In this document: positions 8,773 to 29,527 of the stretch, in pieces | Numbering within the stretch: position 1 is the stretch's first letter | Layout of the letters: every line of letters starts with the position of its first letter | Assembly (NCBI RefSeq): GCF_016918785.1 | Contig: NZ_JAFFPT010000079.1 | Coordinates: forward strand, 124,001-188,000 | Reading direction: 5' to 3' | Origin: Leptospira ainazelensis | Lineage (GTDB): Bacteria > Spirochaetota > Leptospiria > Leptospirales > Leptospiraceae | Length of the DNA stretch: 64,000 nt | Made by a program: the position numbers and the translations under genes | The notes under the pieces: model-generated | The model's database searches: none | Seen by the model: the letters and a program-made list of their open reading frames with translations, nothing else | Told to the model about the DNA's origin: nothing

Positions 8773-9585
8773 TTAAAAACGAACCGTTAGTCCTCCGGAA
8801 ATTTCTTTCTCTCTTCCGGAAAAGGAAACGTTCACGGAAGGAACAATCTTCCAGTCCTCGTATTTGTAACCCAGATATGCGTCCAAAAGAAGAACTAACA
8901 AAAGTCCGGAGACCACCAAATCTCGTTCCTGCAAATAACGGGACTTTTCCATCATCTGCCCGTCGCTCAATCGAACCTTGTTATAAGTTGAAATCGCTTC
9001 ATTGATCCCGGTAAGCAGTATTAGATTGGTATCTCGGAGCCAAACCGCATAAATAAATTCGGGAGGAAACCCGTAATTCGGATCGTCGGAAACAAAACCC
9101 GGCTCTTGCAAATATACCGAACTTCGTTCCAGAAGAATCAATTCGGTAAGAATGAAAAAAAATCCCAAACCCTTCCAAGCATAGGAGTCGGAACGAACCA
9201 AACGAGACCAGCCGGGAATCAACCCTTCCGAAAACGACTTCAAGCCTGAAGTCTTTTTAGCTTTTGATTCTACGACTTCTAAAAAAACTTCGTTCGCTTT
9301 TGTTTGCTCCTGGCTTTTTTTATTCTTTGTTTGTGAATCCGAGTTCCCGAGAATTTGCGCCGACTTGGGAACGTCATCCGAAACGAATATTTTCAGAATC
9401 TTTGAAAGAGGAATGTTTTCGATCCGACCGTTTGTGTGTGTGATTTCAAAACCGTTTGAAACGGGTTTGATCTTTACGTTTTCTATCTTTCTGCCGTTTT
9501 TTAAGAGAACAGATTTGGCGTTCAGATCCAAACTCCAAAAACAACAAAGAATCAAAAGCGGACAAAAGCGAGTAAAGATTCGCAT
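8773..9585 (-). CDS. Exported membrane protein, tandem paralogue 2
   Basis: 270 residues with the same plan as the gene at 7748-8539: signal peptide ending near LNAKS, an N-terminal domain of about 50 residues (SVLLKNGRKIENVKIK, then KILKIFVSDDVPKS), a charged variable linker, the PGWSRLVRSDSYAWKG motif, and membrane helices near residues 145-165 and 215-235. The linkers differ most, the N-terminal domain least. A similar short domain recurs at the C-terminus of the FecR-like protein nearby. Function is unknown; it could be a sensor or envelope structural protein. A 230-base gap separates the paralogues, so each may have its own promoter. Confidence 0.75.
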   Translation of the reverse strand: MRIFTRFCPLLILCCFWSLDLNAKSVLLKNGRKIENVKIKPVSNGFEITHTNGRIENIPLSKILKIFVSDDVPKSAQILGNSDSQTKNKKSQEQTKANEVFLEVVESKAKKTSGLKSFSEGLIPGWSRLVRSDSYAWKGLGFFFILTELILLERSSVYLQEPGFVSDDPNYGFPPEFIYAVWLRDTNLILLTGINEAISTYNKVRLSDGQMMEKSRYLQERDLVVSGLLLVLLLDAYLGYKYEDWKIVPSVNVSFSGREKEISGGLTVRF

Positions 9586-9950
9586 TCTTTAAATAGGAAC
9601 TTCCGCCTTTGTTCGAGTCAACTCGTAATTAGGTGATAGAGTTCGTTTTAAAATCTAAGACTTTGTCACAAAACCGGCGATTTTATGGAATGATTTCGAT
9701 CGCTTCCAGCCTGAATAGACCTAGTATTAAAAAACAAAATACGAAATCGTTCTTTCGATTCAAAAAAAATCAGGAACCAAATCTCGAACTTGCGCCGATC
9801 TATCATTCTCAAATGGATCGAAATTCTTAACCGAAAACGATGTTTCGAGCGAAACGCAAAAAAACGTCTGATTCGTAAAAATTCAAAAACCATTTTTTTT
9901 TAGAATTTGGCTGGCACTTTTTCGGAAATGGTCTCGTTAATTGTTATAGA
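9586..9950. other. Divergent intergenic region upstream of the sigma factor
   Basis: No credible gene; the overlapping frames here lack ribosome sites and family features. The stretch lies between a minus-strand gene and a plus-strand sigma factor and must hold both promoters. Just before the sigma start is a poly-T run (about 9894-9901) followed by TTGGCTGGCACTTTTTCGG, which could be an autoregulated ECF promoter, but I cannot define its elements. Confidence 0.35.
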
Positions 9951-10493
9951 ATGAGTGAAAACTCCGAAGTTCGAACTTTCGATTTTGACGAATTGTATTC
10001 GAAGAACTACGATAAAATTTTTCGATTCTTATTGGGCAGAGGTGCGTCCCAAGAAGAAGCGGAAGAGATTTGCCAAGAAACGTTTATCAAAGTTTTAAAT
10101 CATTGGGATAGCTTCGATCCTTCCAAAGGGAACGTAAGCGCCTGGATGATAACGATCGCAAAAAATCAATTTTTCGATTTGATGCGAAAAAAGAATTCTA
10201 CTCAAGGCAAAGAGATCGAAAATTCTCAGGAATACATAGAATCGATAGCGCAAGCGCGGGCAAAAAACGAGGATGAAAAAAACCGATTGGAACTTCTGAA
10301 GGACACCGTGGAAAGTCTTCCACCTTTGGAAAAAGAAATCATTCAACTTCGTTTTATGAAGAAATATACGATCAAAGAAACGTCTGAACAATTGGGAATA
10401 TCGATAAGAACCGTAAATCGAAAAACGTATGCGTCATTGACGATCCTGCGATTGAAATTGCACGGGTCAGATTTTGGCTTTGGAAGTCTTTAA
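9951..10493 (+). CDS. ECF-type RNA polymerase sigma factor
   Basis: 180 residues with the two-domain ECF layout. Region 2 covers about residues 10-78 ([57 protein letters not shown]); region 4 covers about 120-172 ([29 protein letters not shown] then a basic recognition helix). It directs RNA polymerase to a specialised promoter set. The FecR-like gene follows after nine bases with its own AAGGAGG site, making a sigma/anti-sigma type pair. The start is ATG 9951; the ribosome site upstream is weak. Confidence 0.92.
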   Translation: MSENSEVRTFDFDELYSKNYDKIFRFLLGRGASQEEAEEICQETFIKVLNHWDSFDPSKGNVSAWMITIAKNQFFDLMRKKNSTQGKEIENSQEYIESIAQARAKNEDEKNRLELLKDTVESLPPLEKEIIQLRFMKKYTIKETSEQLGISIRTVNRKTYASLTILRLKLHGSDFGFGSL

Positions 10494-10502
10494 GGAGGCG
10501 AC

Positions 10503-11576
10503 ATGGAAGACGACAATAACAACGGCAGTCGGAGAGCAAAAATGCAAAAAGCCATCGCCAACGAAATGACCCGGACCGAACTCGCTGAGTTTTTATCCGA
10601 TCAACAATCGAAAAAAGAATTTTTTGCGTTGATGAAACTAAAAAAAGATTTAGGCTCGATCGCCGCAAACGAACCATCGGGTTCTTCGGAATCGAAGAAA
10701 AAAATCAATTTTAAGTTCGGTTTTTTAGCGGCAGCCTCCTTGTTTTTGATTTCGGCCCTGGCTCTCTACTTTCGTTTCTTTTACGAAGCCGCAGGCAAAA
10801 ACGATTTTGAAGTCGCAAAGGCCATCTTAACCGGAAGTTGCGAGGTTCAAAACTTTCAGCAAAAGATTACACTCAGAAGCGGCAAAGATTCCTTCTGCGA
10901 CCATCAAATCCAAGGTGAAATCGGATTGACCGTAAGAACGTTTCCGGACTCGGAATTTCAAGTTCATAAAAACGAGGACGGGATTCTTTTAGAGCTTCGT
11001 TCCGGAATTGTGATAGTCACTACAAAAAGAAAAAACTCCGGAATTCCGATCCGCGCCAAGGTCCATTCGATTTCCTCGCAGCTTCTGGGAACAACTTTGG
11101 TCCTGTTTTCGGATGGGAATTTAGAAAATTATAAAATACTTGTGTTAGAAGGAAGCATTCGAGTGCCTGATTCTCGCAAAGGGATCGACGAAACCTTTGA
11201 CGTAGAATCCGGTTACTCACTTTTTGAAACGAACACTAAAACCGGTTCCGAAACAAACGCAGAAAAAAAAATCGTTACTGAAAAAATCAGTCCTAAGGAT
11301 TTTAAGAAGTATTCCGACCTTTCGGAGAATTCACAAAAGATTCTCCAAACCGAAGAATCGAAACACGATTCTCGGACGGTTGAATATATAAAAAGTTCGG
11401 CCCCCTCGGATTCTATCATTTCCGAGGAACCTACGTATAAGATCACTCTCAAGAATAAAACCAAATACGTGGGAAAAATCCAGGAGAACGAAAATTCTTA
11501 TATTCTTACCGATAAGGAAGGAGTCGAAGTCTTAATCGAAAAAAAGGATATTATCGAATTGGAATTGGTTCCCTAA
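10503..11576 (+). CDS. FecR-domain transmembrane regulator (probable anti-sigma partner)
   Basis: 357 residues, ATG preceded by AAGGAGGCGAC. The N-terminal cytoplasmic part (1-70) is short and acidic/basic; one membrane helix spans about 73-93; the exported part holds a FecR-type beta domain at about 105-225 (SGKDSFCDHQ, DSEFQVHKNEDGILLELRSGIVIV, TTLVLFSDGNLENYKILVLEGSIRV). After a Ser/Lys-rich linker, the last 45 residues (YKITLKNKTKYVGKI to LELVP) resemble the N-terminal domain of the two paralogues at 7.7-9.6 kb. Placement behind an ECF sigma gene suggests it holds or gates the sigma factor and senses an envelope signal. Confidence 0.85.
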   Translation: MEDDNNNGSRRAKMQKAIANEMTRTELAEFLSDQQSKKEFFALMKLKKDLGSIAANEPSGSSESKKKINFKFGFLAAASLFLISALALYFRFFYEAAGKNDFEVAKAILTGSCEVQNFQQKITLRSGKDSFCDHQIQGEIGLTVRTFPDSEFQVHKNEDGILLELRSGIVIVTTKRKNSGIPIRAKVHSISSQLLGTTLVLFSDGNLENYKILVLEGSIRVPDSRKGIDETFDVESGYSLFETNTKTGSETNAEKKIVTEKISPKDFKKYSDLSENSQKILQTEESKHDSRTVEYIKSSAPSDSIISEEPTYKITLKNKTKYVGKIQENENSYILTDKEGVEVLIEKKDIIELELVP

Positions 11577-11666
11577 TCGCCGAAAATCGATCAAAATCCC
11601 AAAGTCGGGATGGGCGCGATCGAAAAGCGAATTTGGAAACGTCTTTGTGTATTATAAATTTCTAAA

Positions 11667-12062
11667 TTACAATTTCTTGCTAATAATCGGAATACTGATC
11701 GGCGGATTGCTCGCGTCGCAGACAAAGGTGGAAAGCGCGGTCGATACGATGGAAACCAAAAAGATCCGATTTGCGCATTCGTCTACGGCGTCCTTTTGAT
11801 AAACTTTCTTTTCATCAATTCCCATGGAATCCGGGATTACGATCGTAAGAGTAAGCCCCGTCAAAGAGGCCGATCGAACAGGCTCCGCTTCCGAGAGACC
11901 CATGATGTAAACCAACTGGCTGATCAAAAGTCGGTCCGAGATGATCTCTTTTGCTTCTTTACCGGTGACAAGGCTCGGATTGATATCTAAATACGCGCAG
12001 CCATTACAAAGAATCATCGCAACGAGGAGCAAGGAGAAACCGGTTTTTGTTTTTCCGAACAT
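11667..12062 (-). CDS. Small lipoprotein, Leptospira-type family
   Basis: 131 residues. Signal peptide MFGKTKTGFSLLLVAMILCNGC with lipobox CNGC, mature part beginning CAYLDINPSLVTGKEAKEIISDRLL. From memory it resembles a lipoprotein family restricted to Leptospira (catalogued as TIGR04452), members of which share the TGKEAKEII segment and late cysteines; here Cys residues recur in DECANRIF and FVCDASNPP. No function is known. It is convergent with the FecR-like gene. Confidence 0.75.
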   Translation of the reverse strand: MFGKTKTGFSLLLVAMILCNGCAYLDINPSLVTGKEAKEIISDRLLISQLVYIMGLSEAEPVRSASLTGLTLTIVIPDSMGIDEKKVYQKDAVDECANRIFLVSIVSTALSTFVCDASNPPISIPIISKKL

Positions 12063-12168
12063 GGTACTTTCATCAGACGATCCGATCCCTTGTTTTTTCC
12101 GAATTCTATTAAAAATGCGAAAAAAATGAACCGGGCCGACTGAATCTAAGCAGTTCGATTTATGCTTT

Positions 12169-12642
12169 TTAGTATTTCGGCCAGACTATGGAATCGTCTT
12201 TGAAAAGAGGACTAAATCCGAAAAAGATCAATTCGTTTTCTTCAAATTGAAAGATCGCGTTCAACTGATCGGAGAATGCGGTAACACCTTCTTCTCCTTC
12301 GTCTTCATCCTGTTCATGGTCGTGCTCTTCGTCGTCTTCTTCCAGATCGTCGATCCCGTTTTTTTCGAGAAGAGTACGGATCGTTTCGATGGATTCTCCT
12401 ATGATCGGTTTTCCATAAAGAAGAATCGAAGGATTGGAAATCGTGATTGAGTAGAGTTTGTTTTCTTCGTCGGCGTCGAATTCGTATTCGGCTTCTTGGG
12501 AAAAATATTCGAATCCAGTGGACTGTGAACCTTCGTAGTCGTAGTTGTAAACCTCGTCCGGTTCTCCCAACTTAGCCTTTACTTCGTCCATAGACATTCC
12601 AAAATAAAGTCCGTTCAATCCCTTTCCGATTTCAATGTTCAC
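12169..12642 (-). CDS. Hypothetical acidic protein
   Basis: 157 residues, no signal peptide, so cytoplasmic. The opening [24 protein letters not shown] has the GMS.DEV...LG.P pattern seen in SmpA/OmlA-like and several immunity-type small proteins. Residues 98-119 are an almost pure Asp/Glu/His run, which could bind divalent metal or be a flexible linker. The C-terminal half ([24 protein letters not shown]) is a beta-sheet-like ending. Function is unknown. It starts at ATG 12642 after a GGGAGGGAATG-like leader, giving a good ribosome site. Confidence 0.65.
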   Translation of the reverse strand: MNIEIGKGLNGLYFGMSMDEVKAKLGEPDEVYNYDYEGSQSTGFEYFSQEAEYEFDADEENKLYSITISNPSILLYGKPIIGESIETIRTLLEKNGIDDLEEDDEEHDHEQDEDEGEEGVTAFSDQLNAIFQFEENELIFFGFSPLFKDDSIVWPKY

Positions 12643-12928
12643 ATTCCCTCCCGTGGTTCGAAAAAGTTCTTTGTAAAACTTTCAGACCCGACTAAATCAC
12701 AGAGTCCTCGGAACTCCCGAGACTGACAACCTCTTAAAATCCGTTTAGAATCGATTCATACAAAAAATGGCCCTTCCTGTCAGAGAAGACGATTCGGATT
12801 CTTTCTCAATGAAAACGAACTCGAAAAGGGAAAATCAAAATATAACCGTTCCGACCTATTTCAAATTTTTAGAATATATTCTGTGAATCGGTTTTTCACC
12901 CAACCGCGCTTTTAATAAGAATTCTTTT

Positions 12929-13849
12929 TTAGAAAAGCGAGGCGTCCTGAAGTTTGAGTTCTTTTCGTAAATTTCTGGATTCGTTGCGATTTCGATTCCA
13001 ATAGTCGCTGAGAATACTCGATTCCAGCGTGGCAAAAGTAGTCATAAGATGGCCGTTAAAATCTCGAAAGGTTTCCTCCCACGCCAAAATTTTATGAGGA
13101 AAACCGGATTCGATTCTTATCTTTAACGTTCTCTCCTCTCCAGAATATCGAATCGTAAAAACGGTTGAGTCGTCTTGTTTTTGTTTTGAGATCGCCGCAC
13201 GAAGGGGTTTTAATTCTTTATGATTGAGTCTTGAGTGAAAAAGGCCCGGGATCAAAGTTAAGTCTCCGAGAGGAATTTGATCCGGATTGATCCTCATCCG
13301 AGTCCAGAGTTCGTCTTCGAGCCATTCTTCTTTTATAAAGAATTTCCGGTCCCCTTCCCGTTCAAAATAAGAATAAGATTCCACTCGGTAACGATCCTTT
13401 TCAAAATTGATCTGAGTAAAAACGTTTCCGCACCATTCTTGGGAGGACATCGTTTCTTTAAAACTTCGGGGATAGGATTCTCCGTCTAACGGAGTAAATA
13501 CGGAAAGCGTCATGGAATAGGCGTAGATTCCAGTCACGAAATTCTTCACAAAATTGAGTTTTAGTATTTTGACTCGGTCTTCTTCGTTTTTTTCCGGTTG
13601 ATCGAGTTTTACCTGTTTCGATTTCGAAAAGTCCTCGGTAACAAAAACGAGAATCGCTTTGCCGGTATGATTTTCACCGTAACGAACCTGGCTCAATTCG
13701 TAACTATCGATCTCCGCTTTCCCGGCTTCCCAGTAGTTGCGGAATCTTTCCTTTGGATCGGATTCCGTGAACAAATTCGGAGACGAAGCCTGCTTACAAA
13801 AAAATAAAAATCCAAGAAGAATGAATAAGAACCGCCGTTCGTTTTTCAT
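12929..13849 (-). CDS. Putative lipoprotein, hypothetical
   Basis: 306 residues. The signal peptide (MKNERRFLFILLGFLFFCKQ) has a lipobox with Cys18. The body is largely beta and charged, with a paired Trp region (EEWLEDELWTRMRI) and one extra cysteine (QEWCGNVF); no family is recognised. It starts at ATG 13849 and is separated by gaps from its neighbours, so it is probably transcribed alone. It may be an outer-membrane lipoprotein facing the periplasm. Confidence 0.75.
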   Translation of the reverse strand: MKNERRFLFILLGFLFFCKQASSPNLFTESDPKERFRNYWEAGKAEIDSYELSQVRYGENHTGKAILVFVTEDFSKSKQVKLDQPEKNEEDRVKILKLNFVKNFVTGIYAYSMTLSVFTPLDGESYPRSFKETMSSQEWCGNVFTQINFEKDRYRVESYSYFEREGDRKFFIKEEWLEDELWTRMRINPDQIPLGDLTLIPGLFHSRLNHKELKPLRAAISKQKQDDSTVFTIRYSGEERTLKIRIESGFPHKILAWEETFRDFNGHLMTTFATLESSILSDYWNRNRNESRNLRKELKLQDASLF

Positions 13850-13993
13850 AGATTGATCTTACTATAAACAAAAATCAGCTTCAAGAACTTTCGACGATCC
13901 TCGGAGGAATTGCACCTCCTTTGAACATTCCGGTCTTATGGATCCAATCCTTCCTTTCCGAACATGCTCTTTCTTCGAAAGTAAAGAAAACCG

Positions 13994-14878
13994 TCATCGA
14001 GAATTTTCTTCCTCATAGTAATCGTATTTTTTTCTGAATTCCCGGATATCTTCCAGTTGAGATCGATGTACCCGATAACTCTCGGAAACGTCCAATGAAT
14101 CGGCCTTGAGAAAACATTCTTCCGCTTTTTTAAAATCTCCGATCGATATATAATAGTAAGCTAAGTTGTTTTGGATCGATTCCCGGTCGTATTCGGCGGC
14201 CGAAATTTTTACAGCCCTTTCCCAATAGACTTTGGCCGATTCCGGGTCTTGTTCCTTTTCGCGCAAACGTTTACACCCGATTTCCAAAAATCGAGTCATA
14301 CTTTTGTCATTGGAAACACACCGAAGCTCCGAGATAAAAAAAACGTCCTGTATAGGGAGAATTTCGGATTTCCAGGTATATACTATTTTTTGAATATTCT
14401 CATAACCTCCATTTACAAACATTTTTTCGGTTTGAAAAACGATTCTCTCTTTCGTATTTCGATTCAACCAATGCATCCGAAAGGATAAGCTTTTTTCTCC
14501 ATTCCTTTTCTTCGATTGCTCCACGAACAATGTCATCAAAAGATTCTCCCGAAAAAACTTTTCGGAGCCCCGTCGATCCTTTCTATGCGGAATTTTAATC
14601 TTTCTTTGTTTCGAAAGATCGCTCAGGATAAAATAAGAATTCTCGCGAAGCGCGTTCCAAATCACGGTTTTTACCGATAGATGTTCGGATTTATCGATTC
14701 CTCTGAGAACTAAACGAACACCGACCCTTTTGAATGTTTTTGCAAATTTAAATAATTTCAGAGAGTCGGGATTGTTTTTGTAACCCGCAACAAAGACAAA
14801 GTCGCTATCGGGGGTCGCGTCCAAGGTCTTTTCCGAAATCGTCAAAAAGACGAATACAAAGATGATAAAAAATTTCAT
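13994..14878 (-). CDS. Exported TPR-repeat protein
   Basis: 294 residues. N-terminal signal peptide (KFFIIFVFVFLTISEKTLDA), a central alpha/beta region of about 150 residues with strands such as FVFVAGYKNN and SLSFRMHWLN, then a C-terminal helical part with two TPR-like units (about residues 205-265: DPESAKVYWERAVKISAAEYDRESIQNNLAYYYISIGDFKKAEECFLKAD). TPRs imply protein binding in the periplasm. No lipobox is present. Function is otherwise unknown. Confidence 0.75.
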   Translation of the reverse strand: MKFFIIFVFVFLTISEKTLDATPDSDFVFVAGYKNNPDSLKLFKFAKTFKRVGVRLVLRGIDKSEHLSVKTVIWNALRENSYFILSDLSKQRKIKIPHRKDRRGSEKFFRENLLMTLFVEQSKKRNGEKSLSFRMHWLNRNTKERIVFQTEKMFVNGGYENIQKIVYTWKSEILPIQDVFFISELRCVSNDKSMTRFLEIGCKRLREKEQDPESAKVYWERAVKISAAEYDRESIQNNLAYYYISIGDFKKAEECFLKADSLDVSESYRVHRSQLEDIREFRKKYDYYEEENSR

Positions 14879-15154
14879 TGGGTTTCACAGATTGGAGCTT
14901 GTCCCAAAACCTCGATATTCACCGTTTAGAATACTCAGTTAAACTCGCAATCAAAAGATGGAGTTCCTACGTTTTACGTCCCTTAAGGGGTTTATGAACT
15001 TTCAAAAGGATGGATCGTCGATAAATTTTTATGGGAGTTCCTACATTCTTTGAAACTCACTCAGTTTTTCATTTCTATGGGTGCCGGGCAAGTTTTGGAA
15101 AACGTTCTCAATTAAACCGTTTTTAAAAAATTAGAATTTCTGAATATAAAGACC
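14879..15154. repeat. Intergenic region with two GAGTTCCTAC repeats
   Basis: GAGTTCCTAC occurs at 14961-14970 and 15035-15044 in the same orientation, about 74 bases apart. The dispersed word GTCCCAAAAC lies at about 14902 and its inverted relative AGTTTTGGAA at about 15091, so the second family forms an inverted pair around the first. No gene is seen. Confidence 0.7.
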
Positions 15155-15188
15155 TTCCGTTCTCAAAGATACCACTTTGAGAACGGAA
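15155..15188 (-). terminator. Hairpin closing the nuo operon
   Basis: A perfect 14-bp stem (TTCCGTTCTCAAAG at 15155-15168 with its complement at 15175-15188) and a six-base loop, 18 bases downstream of the nuoN stop. The T-tract after it on the minus strand is weak (GGTCTTTATATT), so it may protect the mRNA end as much as terminate. Confidence 0.85.
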
Positions 15189-15205
15189 CGACAAACGGCG
15201 AGCGA

Positions 15206-18360
<3,155 letters not shown>

Positions 18361-18361
18361 G

Positions 18362-20302
<1,941 letters not shown>

Positions 20303-20307
20303 TCTTA

Positions 20308-20624
<317 letters not shown>

Positions 20625-20628
<4 letters not shown>

Positions 20629-21251
20629 AGTTTATCCCCTTCCAATTCCTTGTTGGCTAAATTCTTTTTGCCGAGCACTACCGCGCCTAAGACTGCCGCG
20701 AGGAGAAGAATGGAAATCAATTCAAAAGGAAGCAGATACCGCAGAAACATCGCGGTTCCGACCACGGCGGTGTTTCCCGAGGAAGTGGAACCCGTTCCGT
20801 TTGCAGTGTTTCCGCCTTTGGGAATATCGAAAGAATATTCAACATTGCTGTTGGACAAATAGCCGATTCTTTCCGAAGTTTTAGACGGAATTCCGTCGTG
20901 GACTGCGGTGATCAAAAGAACTCCCAAAAACGCGACAAGAGTCAGATACAAAAGTTTTTTCACGGGTTTTTCAAAGATAAAAAACTGAGGTTTATCGTCC
21001 CTTAGCGAAAGAAGCATCAAAACGAAAACTACCAAAACCATAATCGCCCCGGCGTAGACGAGGAGTTGCATCGTCGCGATAAAAATCGCGTTCATCACGG
21101 CGTAAATGGCCGCCAAGGAAAAAAAACTCAAAACGAGCAGAACGGCGGCGGTAATCGCGTTCGGATGAAAGATCACGCCGAGAGAACTGAGAATCATCAC
21201 CGTTGCAAACAGGAAGAATAGAAGCAGTTGAGGTTGGTCTATTAGTGGCAT
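20625..21251 (-). CDS. nuoJ: NADH-quinone oxidoreductase subunit J
   Basis: 208 residues with five membrane helices. The NuoJ signature is visible: [34 protein letters not shown], including the YAGAIMVL pi-bulge helix. A Ser/Thr/Asn/Gly-rich loop (about residues 140-165, [18 protein letters not shown]) before the last helix is longer than usual. The gap to nuoH is 12 bases, with no sign of nuoI, which precedes nuoJ in most bacteria. Confidence 0.95.
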
Positions 21252-21255
21252 ATTC

Positions 21256-25319
<4,064 letters not shown>

Positions 25320-25320
25320 T

Positions 25321-26782
<1,462 letters not shown>

Positions 26783-26786
26783 TCCT

Positions 26787-26817
26787 ATTAGACTCCGGTT
26801 TGCATATAGCCTGTCAA
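26787..26817 (-). promoter_or_regulatory. Possible promoter of the nuo operon
   Basis: On the minus strand TTGACA (26817-26812) is followed after 19 bases by TCTAAT (26792-26787). The -35 is perfect; the -10 matches five of six but the spacer is long. Transcription would begin within a few bases of the nuoA ATG. Confidence 0.4.
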
Positions 26818-26829
26818 TCAATTTCGTGA

Positions 26830-27110
<281 letters not shown>

Positions 27111-27403
27111 TCGGAATTCTGCAATTTCCAATTGAAACAGAGAATCAAAAAAACAACCACGAAATATTTCAGCAGATTCTAATCTTTCCATCGGAAAAAA
27201 GGGGAACATTCTTAAAAAAGGACAATGTAAGGATGGAGAATTTATAACCTGAAAAGACGCGTTTACCGCATGTTGAGCAATGGAAAATTTCTCATTCGGA
27301 ATCATTCTTCACAAAAAGAACCCCGAATTAGTTTGACAAAAAACAGATAGACAAATCAAAGCACTGGCTTCTCCTAGGAAAGGTCCCGACAAAGGAAAAC
27401 GAA
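27111..27403. other. Intergenic region before the lipoprotein gene
   Basis: No supported gene; short frames on the minus strand lack ribosome sites. It separates the divergently transcribed nuo operon and the plus-strand lipoprotein gene and presumably contains the latter's promoter (a TTGACAAAAAACAGATAGAC stretch at 27334 is a candidate -35 region). Confidence 0.35.
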
Positions 27404-28042
27404 TTGTCCGCCGCACACAACGCAGATCCCTTTTCCTGGAAAAAGAACATTCTTCTTTCCTTACGTCGTTTTCCTCTCGCCCTTATCCTATTCTTTCTTC
27501 TCTTTACCGATTGTGCTAGTTCTAAAAATTCCATCTTCGGAACGGTGTTTGTTCGACGGGGGTTTACTCTCGAAAAAAAAACGAAACACATCGTATTTCC
27601 GGTTCAGATTCGTTCGGGTTGGCTCTTAAAAGATCAGAATGCAGATCAGAGAAAATTCGTAGAATCCAGGAGTTTTGAAAAGTTAGAACTTACGATTTTA
27701 AATTACGGCGGTAAGGTGCAGGAAAGATATAACGCCGAAAGACAGTTTCGTTCCACGCTTGAAAACGATCCTGTCTTTAACGAGGAAAAGGGAATCAAGA
27801 TCGCAAAACTTCTCAAAGGCGACATCGCGGTTTTTACGGACTTTACGGATTATGGAACCGTTTCCGGAAACGCGATTTTGGAAGTTACCGTAAAAGCGAT
27901 GGACGTCGAAAACGGAGAGATTGTCTGGAAGGCGATGTATTCGGGAAAAGCATTGGGTCTTCAAGACGGCTTTGACCTTTCCAACTTGGAATCTGAAATT
28001 TTCGAACAACTGACAAATAGATTAAAACAAAAAACGGAGTAA
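27404..28042 (+). CDS. Putative lipoprotein, CsgG/LpoB-like body
   Basis: 212 residues starting at TTG 27404 behind an AAAGGAAAACG site. After a basic segment, a hydrophobic run ([18 protein letters not shown]) ends in a lipobox with Cys37. The C-terminal half ([52 protein letters not shown]) has the alternating strand pattern seen in envelope proteins of the CsgG/LpoB/GNA1162 kind, where an export or activator role is known; here that is only an inference from pattern. It leads a possible operon with MaoC (12-base gap). Confidence 0.7.
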   Translation: MSAAHNADPFSWKKNILLSLRRFPLALILFFLLFTDCASSKNSIFGTVFVRRGFTLEKKTKHIVFPVQIRSGWLLKDQNADQRKFVESRSFEKLELTILNYGGKVQERYNAERQFRSTLENDPVFNEEKGIKIAKLLKGDIAVFTDFTDYGTVSGNAILEVTVKAMDVENGEIVWKAMYSGKALGLQDGFDLSNLESEIFEQLTNRLKQKTE

Positions 28043-28054
28043 AAGGAGAACAAC

Positions 28055-28519
28055 ATGGCTAAAGTAGTATTATCCAGTTTTGCAGAATTAGAAGCCTACA
28101 CCGGAAAAGAAATCGGGACTTCCGAATACCACACGATCACCCAGGAACAAGTCAATCGGTTTGCAGATGCGACTCTGGATCATCAGTGGATACATACGGA
28201 TCCCGAAAGAGCGGCGAAGGAATCTCCGTTCGGCGGGACGATTGCACACGGATATCTTACTCTTTCCATGGCACCCTACCTCTTGTCTCAAATATTAGAA
28301 TTAAAGAATATTAAGATGGGGATCAATTACGGAATGGAAAAACTTCGGTTTTTAGAGCCCGTAAAAGTAGGAAGCAAGTTGAGAATCAGAGCGGAGTTGA
28401 TCGAGCTAAAAGACCTTAGAGGTACTGCGAGAATGACTCTGAAGATGACTTTCGAAACCGAAGGATCCACAAAAGCGGCCGCGGTCGGAGAGGTAATCTA
28501 TCTATATCAATTTGCCTGA
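28055..28519 (+). CDS. MaoC-family dehydratase, (R)-enoyl-CoA hydratase-like
   Basis: 154 residues forming a single hot-dog domain. The hydratase-2 motif is clear: Asp42 and His47 in [14 protein letters not shown], followed by [15 protein letters not shown]. Such enzymes hydrate trans-2-enoyl-CoA to (R)-3-hydroxyacyl-CoA. The start has an excellent AAAAGGAG site. It follows a lipoprotein gene and precedes a MarR regulator, which may control it. Confidence 0.92.
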   Translation: MAKVVLSSFAELEAYTGKEIGTSEYHTITQEQVNRFADATLDHQWIHTDPERAAKESPFGGTIAHGYLTLSMAPYLLSQILELKNIKMGINYGMEKLRFLEPVKVGSKLRIRAELIELKDLRGTARMTLKMTFETEGSTKAAAVGEVIYLYQFA

Positions 28520-28523
28520 TGGA

Positions 28524-29008
<485 letters not shown>

Positions 29009-29024
29009 AAAACGGGAAATACAA

Positions 29025-29450
29025 ATGGCTTCCTTCCAACCAATTCTATCCTGGATCGCGGGTCTGATCCTTTTGTTCCTATCCGGGATTCATTTTTACT
29101 GGTTGGTGGGAGGTCAAACCGGCGGAAACAAAGTCATTCCGGAAGTAAACGGAAAACCTGCGTTTCTTCCGGGAAAACCTGCTACCTTGATCGTTGCGAT
29201 CCTGCTCTTAGGCGCGGCTTTGTTGCCGATCGGACTGACGTTGGAGAATCCGATCGGAATCCCAAAACACCTTTTTTACTACGGAACCTTCTTTCTTTCC
29301 GCCGTATTTCTTCTGCGTGCGATCGGAGAATTTCGATTGGTAGGCTTTTTTAAGAGCGTTAGGGGAACCGAGTTTGCTAAAAACGACACAAAATATTATT
29401 CGCCCCTCTGCCTTCTCCTTTCCGCCCTTCTCTTTTTTTCGGCGATCTAA
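29025..29450 (+). CDS. DUF3995 family membrane protein
   Basis: 141 residues, four membrane helices. Family marks: [12 protein letters not shown] in helix 1, the [32 protein letters not shown] loop and helix 2, and [13 protein letters not shown]. Known as a conserved small inner-membrane protein without an assigned activity. It follows the MarR gene by 16 bases, so it is probably co-transcribed. Confidence 0.85.
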   Translation: MASFQPILSWIAGLILLFLSGIHFYWLVGGQTGGNKVIPEVNGKPAFLPGKPATLIVAILLLGAALLPIGLTLENPIGIPKHLFYYGTFFLSAVFLLRAIGEFRLVGFFKSVRGTEFAKNDTKYYSPLCLLLSALLFFSAI

Positions 29451-29527
29451 GAAAGAATTTCGGATTTTTCCGAAAAGAAATTATTTTCCATTTGATAAAA
29501 TGGCGGCATGAATTTCCATTCACCGGC

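Noticed and set aside
9893..9925. Sigma-54 promoter reading of TGGCAC before the ECF sigma gene
   Set aside because: The required GC element at the right distance is missing.
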